Positions 6,839 to 7,407 of a DNA stretch of 7,407 nucleotides are shown here, one piece after another. The translations under genes and the position numbers were made by a program. This DNA comes from Bacteroidota bacterium (GTDB lineage Bacteria > Bacteroidota > Bacteroidia > B-17B0 > Aurantibacillaceae), in assembly GCA_023433205.1 (NCBI GenBank), contig JAEZDS010000063.1, positions 1 to 7,407 on the forward strand, written 5' to 3'. Under the pieces are notes generated by a model. The model saw only the letters and a program-made list of their open reading frames with translations, made no database searches and was not told the origin of the DNA. The number at the start of each line of letters is the position of its first letter. Position 1 is the stretch's first letter.

Positions 6839-6841
6839 CGC

Positions 6842-7407
6842 ATGGCGCAGAAAATTATCATCCCCTTTTTGTGGCTGCTTGTACTACAATCCTGCACAGT
6901 TCGGAAAAAGGCTGAGCTGATAGTTTTTAATGGGCGGATCTATACCGTGAATGATTCATCAAAGGTTCAGCAGGCCATGGCTATTAAAGCCGGAAAGATC
7001 CTGGAGACCGGAAGCACCGAATTTATATTGCAGAATTACAGATCAGCGGCGAAAATAGACCTTGCAGATAAAACCGTGCTGCCCGGACTAATTGACGCGC
7101 ACTGTCATTTTACCGGCTATGCCACCGATATGTGGAAGTGCGACCTCACCGGCACCGATTCATTTGAAGAGGTGATTGAACGAACTATGGTTTATGCTGA
7201 AAAAGCGCCTATGTACTGGATCTATGGCAGAGGCTGGGATCAGAACGACTGGGAAACCAAAGACTACCCCGACAAGGCAACACTTGACAGGTTGTTTCCT
7301 GACAGACCTGTTTTTCTGATAATAATTGAAGGTCACGCTGCCCTTGTTAACCAGACCGCCCTTGATATTGCGGGTATTACAAAAAAAACAAAAGTAAAGG
7401 GCGGAGA
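6842..7407 (+). CDS. YtcJ-like metal-dependent amidohydrolase, lipoprotein (3'-partial)
   Basis: The first 188 codons are present and the frame is open at the window end; the family is usually about 540-560 residues, so roughly a third is seen. Residues 1-17 (K4, then a hydrophobic IIIPFLWLLVL stretch) and the lipobox LQSC give a lipoprotein with lipidated Cys18. The mature N-terminus is basic (TVRKK) and lacks the acidic tail typical of the Bacteroidota surface-export signal, so a periplasm-facing location is likelier. The N-terminal beta region (AELIVFNGRIYTV, 24-36) leads into the metal-binding motif PGLIDAHCHF with His87 and His89. GRGWDQNDW (129-137) and EGHAALVN (163-170) are typical of the YtcJ/amidohydrolase-3 group, which hydrolyses amide or C-N bonds; the substrate cannot be told. 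It is divergent from the DPP IV gene. An in-frame ATG at 6809 would add MRRRTILIYLR, but the lipoprotein signal and promoter box favour 6842. Confidence 0.9.
   Translation, partial: MAQKIIIPFLWLLVLQSCTVRKKAELIVFNGRIYTVNDSSKVQQAMAIKAGKILETGSTEFILQNYRSAAKIDLADKTVLPGLIDAHCHFTGYATDMWKCDLTGTDSFEEVIERTMVYAEKAPMYWIYGRGWDQNDWETKDYPDKATLDRLFPDRPVFLIIIEGHAALVNQTALDIAGITKKTKVKGG

Noticed and set aside
6809..6841. Upstream ATG adding 11 residues to the amidohydrolase
   Set aside because: It is in frame, but it would put the TATATTTG promoter box inside the gene; the lipoprotein signal is complete from 6842.
6729..6920. 63-codon plus-strand open frame upstream of the amidohydrolase
   Set aside because: It overlaps the amidohydrolase signal peptide in another frame and has a low-quality, motif-free translation.
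1..7407. Search for CRISPR repeats, insertion sequences, tRNA/rRNA genes or phage and defence genes
   Set aside because: No spaced direct repeats, transposase or integrase motifs, tRNA-like segments or known defence domains were seen; nearly all sequence is covered by the listed genes.

Overview
The window looks like chromosomal DNA from a member of the Bacteroidota, probably from the Chitinophagales/Sphingobacteriales/Cytophagales part of the phylum. The evidence is a type IX secretion (T9SS) C-terminal sorting domain, a DAHP synthase fused to a C-terminal type II chorismate mutase, a zinc-cysteine-poor CobB sirtuin, an S9B dipeptidyl peptidase of Porphyromonas type, and TAnnTTTG promoter elements. 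No mobile element, CRISPR array, tRNA or rRNA is visible. The genus cannot be named from sequence reading alone.

Layout. (1) 1-2228 (+): the C-terminal part of a large secreted, Ser/Thr-rich protein made of SprB-like and Ig/PKD-like modules and ending in a T9SS sorting domain; its start lies outside the window. (2) 2272-3631 (-): a likely two-gene unit in which the aromatic pathway enzyme DAHP synthase/chorismate mutase is followed, after 34 nt holding an AT-rich hairpin, by a small stand-alone acyl carrier protein of the non-housekeeping kind. (3) 3697-3843 (+): a 48-residue, very Cys- and Lys-rich small protein gene, divergent from the DAHP synthase and preceded by a good TAnnTTTG box. (4) 3846-6720 (-): exported dipeptidyl peptidase IV followed after one base by a CobB-type sirtuin; this unit converges on the small gene with only 2 nt between stop codons. 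(5) 6842-7407 (+): the start of a lipoprotein YtcJ-like amidohydrolase, divergent from the peptidase gene and cut by the window end.

Working together. Most of this is housekeeping or envelope metabolism: surface adhesin-like protein, aromatic amino acid entry and branch-point enzyme, extracytoplasmic dipeptide release, lysine deacylation, and an exported amidohydrolase. The neighbours do not form an obvious single pathway. The least explained items are the Cys/Lys-rich microprotein, the specialised acyl carrier protein attached to an aromatic-pathway gene, and the tight peptidase-sirtuin pair. I see no convincing new defence or mobile system here.
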